Below, piece by piece: positions 13,229-15,228 of a stretch of DNA of 15,228 nt (positions within the stretch are counted from its first letter, which is position 1; each line of letters begins with the position of its first letter). The stretch spans positions 1 to 15,228 of the forward strand of contig CAMEZU010000022.1 of assembly GCA_945947925.1 (NCBI GenBank). The letters run 5' to 3'. The notes beneath the pieces were generated by a model. The model searched no databases, had not been told where the DNA came from, and was given only the letters and a program-made list of their open reading frames with translations. This DNA is from an uncultured Verrucomicrobiota bacterium (GTDB lineage Bacteria; Verrucomicrobiota; Kiritimatiellia; RFP12; UBA1067). The position numbers were made by a program, and so were the translations under genes.

Positions 13229-14503
13229 TCATCGGACGGTCATCAGCTCGGACCAGTTCGTGGAGGCGCGTCGGGAGAGGTGCTCGCGGCGCATTTTCCA
13301 GGACGGCTCCACCGTCGCGAGTCCCTGCGAGGCCGAGACAAGCGTCCCCTTCCCGTAGCGGGCATTGAGGGCGTCGATCGCCGCGTAGAGCTTTGACGAC
13401 TCGAGGGGTTTGGTCTCCGTAAAGAGATCGAGCTGCCGGGCCGAGCCCGCCTTCTCGAGTCCGAAGAACACGACGCCGGCCTTGCGGTAGCGGCACCCCT
13501 CGACGAACAGGGCCTCGGCCACCGGTGTCACCGCCTCCAGCATCTCGTTCGTCGCGTCCGTCGGATTCGGGAAGACGACGGTCCGTCCGACAAAGGACGA
13601 GTCGATGTCGTTCCAGCTCTCGAACATCCCGGGCGAGGCCACCTGGACGTAGACATTGCAGCCGGACGCCAGCAGACGGTGCTTCCGGAGCTTCGTCGCC
13701 GCCTGGGCCGTGAAGCTCGCGACCGACTCGACGATGCCCGCGCGGGTCGTCACCGGTTCGCCGAAGCAGCGCGAGCAGGACACGGAATCAGGATCGGCGT
13801 CGTAGGCGCGGTCCTGGTTGCAGGAAACGCCCCGAAGCTCGGCGGCCGTGCGCACCAGCGTGACGCCGCCGACGGATCTCAGCACGTCGTCCGGCGCGTC
13901 GCGCAGGTCGAGCGCCGTGTGGATGCGCTCTGCGCGGAGTTTGGCTGGGAGCCGCCGTCCGACGCCCCAGACCTCGCCCGCGGGAAGGTCCGCCAGGACC
14001 GGCGTCGGATCCTCGGGCATCACGAAGACGCCGTCGGGACGCTTCTTGCCGATGTGGTTCGCGATCTTCGCCAGCGTCTTCGTCGGGGCGAAGCCGACGC
14101 CGCAGGGAATGCCCACCCAGCGGTAGACCTTCTGTCGGAGGCGACGGCCGAAGGACAAGAGGTCCTTCTCCGCCCAGGACGGCGGATAGACGAACGCCTC
14201 GTCGATCGAGTACTGCTCGACGTCCACGACCTCCGTCCGCAAAACCTCCTGCACGCGCCGCGACAGGTCGCCGTACAGCTCGTAGTTCGAGGACAGGAAA
14301 ACGAGTCCGTCCGTCTTCTCCCGATGCTTCAGCTGGAAATACGGCGTCCCGCGGGGGATGCCGAGAGCCTTGAACTCGGGGGACATCGCGACGCAGCAGC
14401 CGTCGTTGTTCGAAAGGACGGCAACCGGCTTTCCGAGGAGCTTGCGGTTGAAGACGCGCTCGCAGGAAACGTAGAAGTTGTTGCCGTCGACGAGTCCGAT
14501 CAT
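13229..14503 (-). CDS. umuC: Y-family translesion DNA polymerase V catalytic subunit
   Basis: UmuC copies damaged DNA templates, together with processed UmuD and RecA. The 424 residues match the usual length of about 420. The N-terminus IGLVDGNNFYVSCERVF contains the metal ligand Asp6, and YSIDEAF (98-104) holds the catalytic Asp101/Glu102. SNYELYGDLSRRV and GVGFAPTKTLAKIANHIGKK are typical Y-family segments. A canonical beta-clamp binding motif QLDLF lies at 357-361, and the end PSWKMRREHLS is the conserved UmuC C-terminal region. The ATG at 14501-14503 overlaps the umuD stop (ATGA) and no ribosome site is visible, so translation is coupled to umuD. It is probably induced by DNA damage together with umuD. 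Confidence 0.95.
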   Translation of the reverse strand: MIGLVDGNNFYVSCERVFNRKLLGKPVAVLSNNDGCCVAMSPEFKALGIPRGTPYFQLKHREKTDGLVFLSSNYELYGDLSRRVQEVLRTEVVDVEQYSIDEAFVYPPSWAEKDLLSFGRRLRQKVYRWVGIPCGVGFAPTKTLAKIANHIGKKRPDGVFVMPEDPTPVLADLPAGEVWGVGRRLPAKLRAERIHTALDLRDAPDDVLRSVGGVTLVRTAAELRGVSCNQDRAYDADPDSVSCSRCFGEPVTTRAGIVESVASFTAQAATKLRKHRLLASGCNVYVQVASPGMFESWNDIDSSFVGRTVVFPNPTDATNEMLEAVTPVAEALFVEGCRYRKAGVVFFGLEKAGSARQLDLFTETKPLESSKLYAAIDALNARYGKGTLVSASQGLATVEPSWKMRREHLSRRASTNWSELMTVR

Positions 14504-14916
14504 ACCGCGGACGAATCCGATCCGATCTTGAAGTACGGATGAACAAACGCCATCACCTTGCCGAAATAGTCGAGCCGCTGGCCGGGCGCCAGGCGGATGA
14601 CCGGGTAGTCGGGATTCGCCGGTTCGAGGCGCATGCCGTCCCTGTCCTTGCGGTAGGTCTTCACGGTGAATTCGCCGTCCACCGCCGCGATGACGATGTC
14701 TCCGCTCGCCGGACGGAGCGAGCGGTCGACGACCAGGAGGTCGCCGTCGTGAATGCCCTCGCCGATCATCGAATCGCCCTGCACGCGCACGAAGAACGTC
14801 GCCGCCGGACGCTTCACGAGCAACGCGTTCAGGTCGAGCTGAGGTTCGAGATACTGCTCCGCCGGCGACGGGAATCCCGCCACCACGGACCCGACGATCC
14901 GAGTCTTCCCCGCCAT
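14500..14916 (-). CDS. umuD: Self-cleaving S24-family subunit of translesion polymerase V
   Basis: UmuD is trimmed by RecA-stimulated self-cleavage to the form that activates UmuC. The 138 residues match the family. The cleavage-site region VAGFPSPAEQYLEPQLDLN aligns with the GFPSPAADYVE segment of E. coli UmuD, with the scissile bond probably Ala13-Gly14. The Ser-Lys dyad is Ser49 (QGDSMIGEGI) and Lys86 (EFTVKTYRK). The N-terminal arm is about ten residues shorter than in E. coli. There is no DNA-binding domain, so this is not LexA. The ATG follows GGAGG by 4 bases. It starts about 55 bases after the tRNA terminator, and that short region holds a CTGG-N8-CCAG dyad. Confidence 0.94.
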   Translation of the reverse strand: MAGKTRIVGSVVAGFPSPAEQYLEPQLDLNALLVKRPAATFFVRVQGDSMIGEGIHDGDLLVVDRSLRPASGDIVIAAVDGEFTVKTYRKDRDGMRLEPANPDYPVIRLAPGQRLDYFGKVMAFVHPYFKIGSDSSAV

Positions 14917-14935
14917 TACGCCTCCAGTCCTTCGC

Positions 14936-14953
14936 CCTGGCTTTCGGCCCAGG
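14936..14953. promoter_or_regulatory. CCTGG-N8-CCAGG dyad upstream of umuD
   Basis: Perfect 5-bp arms are separated by 8 bases. The CTG-N10-CAG core has the same geometry as the E. coli LexA box. It lies 20 to 37 bases before the umuD start, where a DNA-damage operator would be expected. The centre is GC-rich rather than AT-rich, so identification as a LexA site is tentative. Confidence 0.4.
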
Positions 14954-14970
14954 CCGCACTTCCCGAAAAC

Positions 14971-14996
14971 AAAAAAGCCGCGATCACTCGCGGTTT
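14971..14996 (-). terminator. Rho-independent terminator after tRNA-Asn
   Basis: On the minus strand CCGCGA, a GTGA loop and TCGCGG form a 6-bp GC-rich stem followed by CTTTTTT. It stands 9 bases after the tRNA 3' end and separates the tRNA transcript from umuDC. Confidence 0.85.
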
Positions 14997-15004
14997 CTTT
15001 TGAT

Positions 15005-15079
15005 TGGCTCGGGCGGCTGGATTCGAACCAGCGACCAATTGATTAACAGTCAACTGCGCTACCACTGCGCCACGCCCGA
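15005..15079 (-). tRNA. tRNA-Asn (anticodon GTT)
   Basis: A 75-base cloverleaf with encoded CCA. The acceptor arms TCGGGCG/CGCCCGA pair fully and the discriminator is G. The D-arm is GCGC-AGTGGTA-GCGC. The anticodon arm GTTGA-CTGTTAA-TCAAT gives anticodon GTT, with a G-T pair at its base. The T-arm is GCTGG-TTCGAAT-CCAGC with the standard TTCGAAT loop. It is transcribed from its own promoter and ended by its own terminator. Confidence 0.97.
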
Positions 15080-15096
15080 ACGTTCAAGTGGCACAT

Positions 15097-15125
15097 AGTA
15101 TATCAAATGCCTGAGTCGCGCGCAA
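15097..15125 (-). promoter_or_regulatory. Promoter of tRNA-Asn
   Basis: The minus strand shows TTGCGC (15120-15125), a 17-base spacer ending in TGA, and TATACT (15097-15102). It therefore has both a -35 and an extended -10. The tRNA 5' end lies 17 bases downstream, as expected for a short-leader tRNA transcript. Confidence 0.75.
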
Positions 15126-15228
15126 GGGGGAAAATGTGAAAATCCAGGGCTGACGCATTAAAAACTTCCGTAAGGGTCTTTGAAGAGGGGAATGGGACTC
15201 CTGCTCTTCCACCATACCGCCATGCCAG
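15126..15228. other. Unassigned terminal sequence
   Basis: About 100 bases between the tRNA promoter and the window edge. Two minus-strand frames are open from the edge: one stops at the TGA at 15103-15105 and another at about 15086. Neither translation resembles a family I recognise. The stretch could be the 3' end of a gene beyond the window or intergenic DNA. Confidence 0.3.

Noticed and set aside
14500..14916. S24 protein as LexA
   Set aside because: It lacks the winged-helix N-terminal domain, has the GFPSPA cleavage segment and is coupled to umuC, so it is UmuD.
13229..14959. A 576-codon reading of the umuC frame extending upstream through umuD
   Set aside because: The first 150 residues are an off-frame reading of umuD; MIGLVDGNNFYVSCE at 14503 is the normal UmuC start.

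Overview
The window is a GC-rich bacterial chromosome segment with 16 protein genes and one tRNA gene. All but one of them lie on the minus strand. The gene set, the low-complexity secreted proteins and the stand-alone CBM48 protein suggest the Verrucomicrobiota/Kiritimatiellota (PVC) side of the tree, perhaps a gut lineage. That placement is an inference from gene content, not from a marker gene. Most of the content is chromosomal housekeeping; I see no prophage, insertion sequence or CRISPR array.

Read in the direction of transcription (from high to low coordinates), the window starts with about 120 bases of unassigned sequence. Next come a promoter, tRNA-Asn(GTT) and its terminator (about 15125 to 14971). 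The SOS-type translesion pair umuD-umuC follows (14916 to 13229), with an ATGA overlap. A 40-bp imperfect palindrome and a strong sigma70-type promoter (13228 to 13183) then open a galactose unit: a FucP/GluP-type MFS permease and galactokinase. The same strand continues with short gaps into a secreted FecR-like protein, a membrane-anchored SurA/PpiD-like chaperone, dUTPase and peptide deformylase. This run ends at a strong bidirectional terminator (6508 to 6537).

The only plus-strand gene (6132 to 6488) encodes a 118-residue protein with a Lys/Ala-rich tail and a CBM48 glycogen-binding domain. It has its own sigma70-type promoter and shares the terminator with the deformylase. Divergent from it, a second tightly packed minus-strand run begins at an extended -10 promoter: an FtsB/DivIC-like septum protein, an uncharacterised HELTH membrane metalloprotease, lgt, holA, an HTH-EIIA regulator/phosphocarrier, a HAD phosphatase and rlmI. 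Many of these overlap stop-to-start by 1 to 4 bases, which implies translational coupling. guaA, cut by the window edge, follows with its own extended -10.

The genes group by theme. The first run links galactose uptake and phosphorylation to envelope folding and nucleotide/protein quality control. The second links cell division, lipoprotein maturation, replication-clamp loading, PTS-type regulation and rRNA methylation. No clearly novel defence or biosynthetic system is visible. The best leads are the tailed CBM48 mini-protein, the architecture of the galactose promoter, the CxxC-bearing loops of the permease, the possible SOS-like dyad at umuD, and the orphan metalloprotease in the division/lipoprotein operon.
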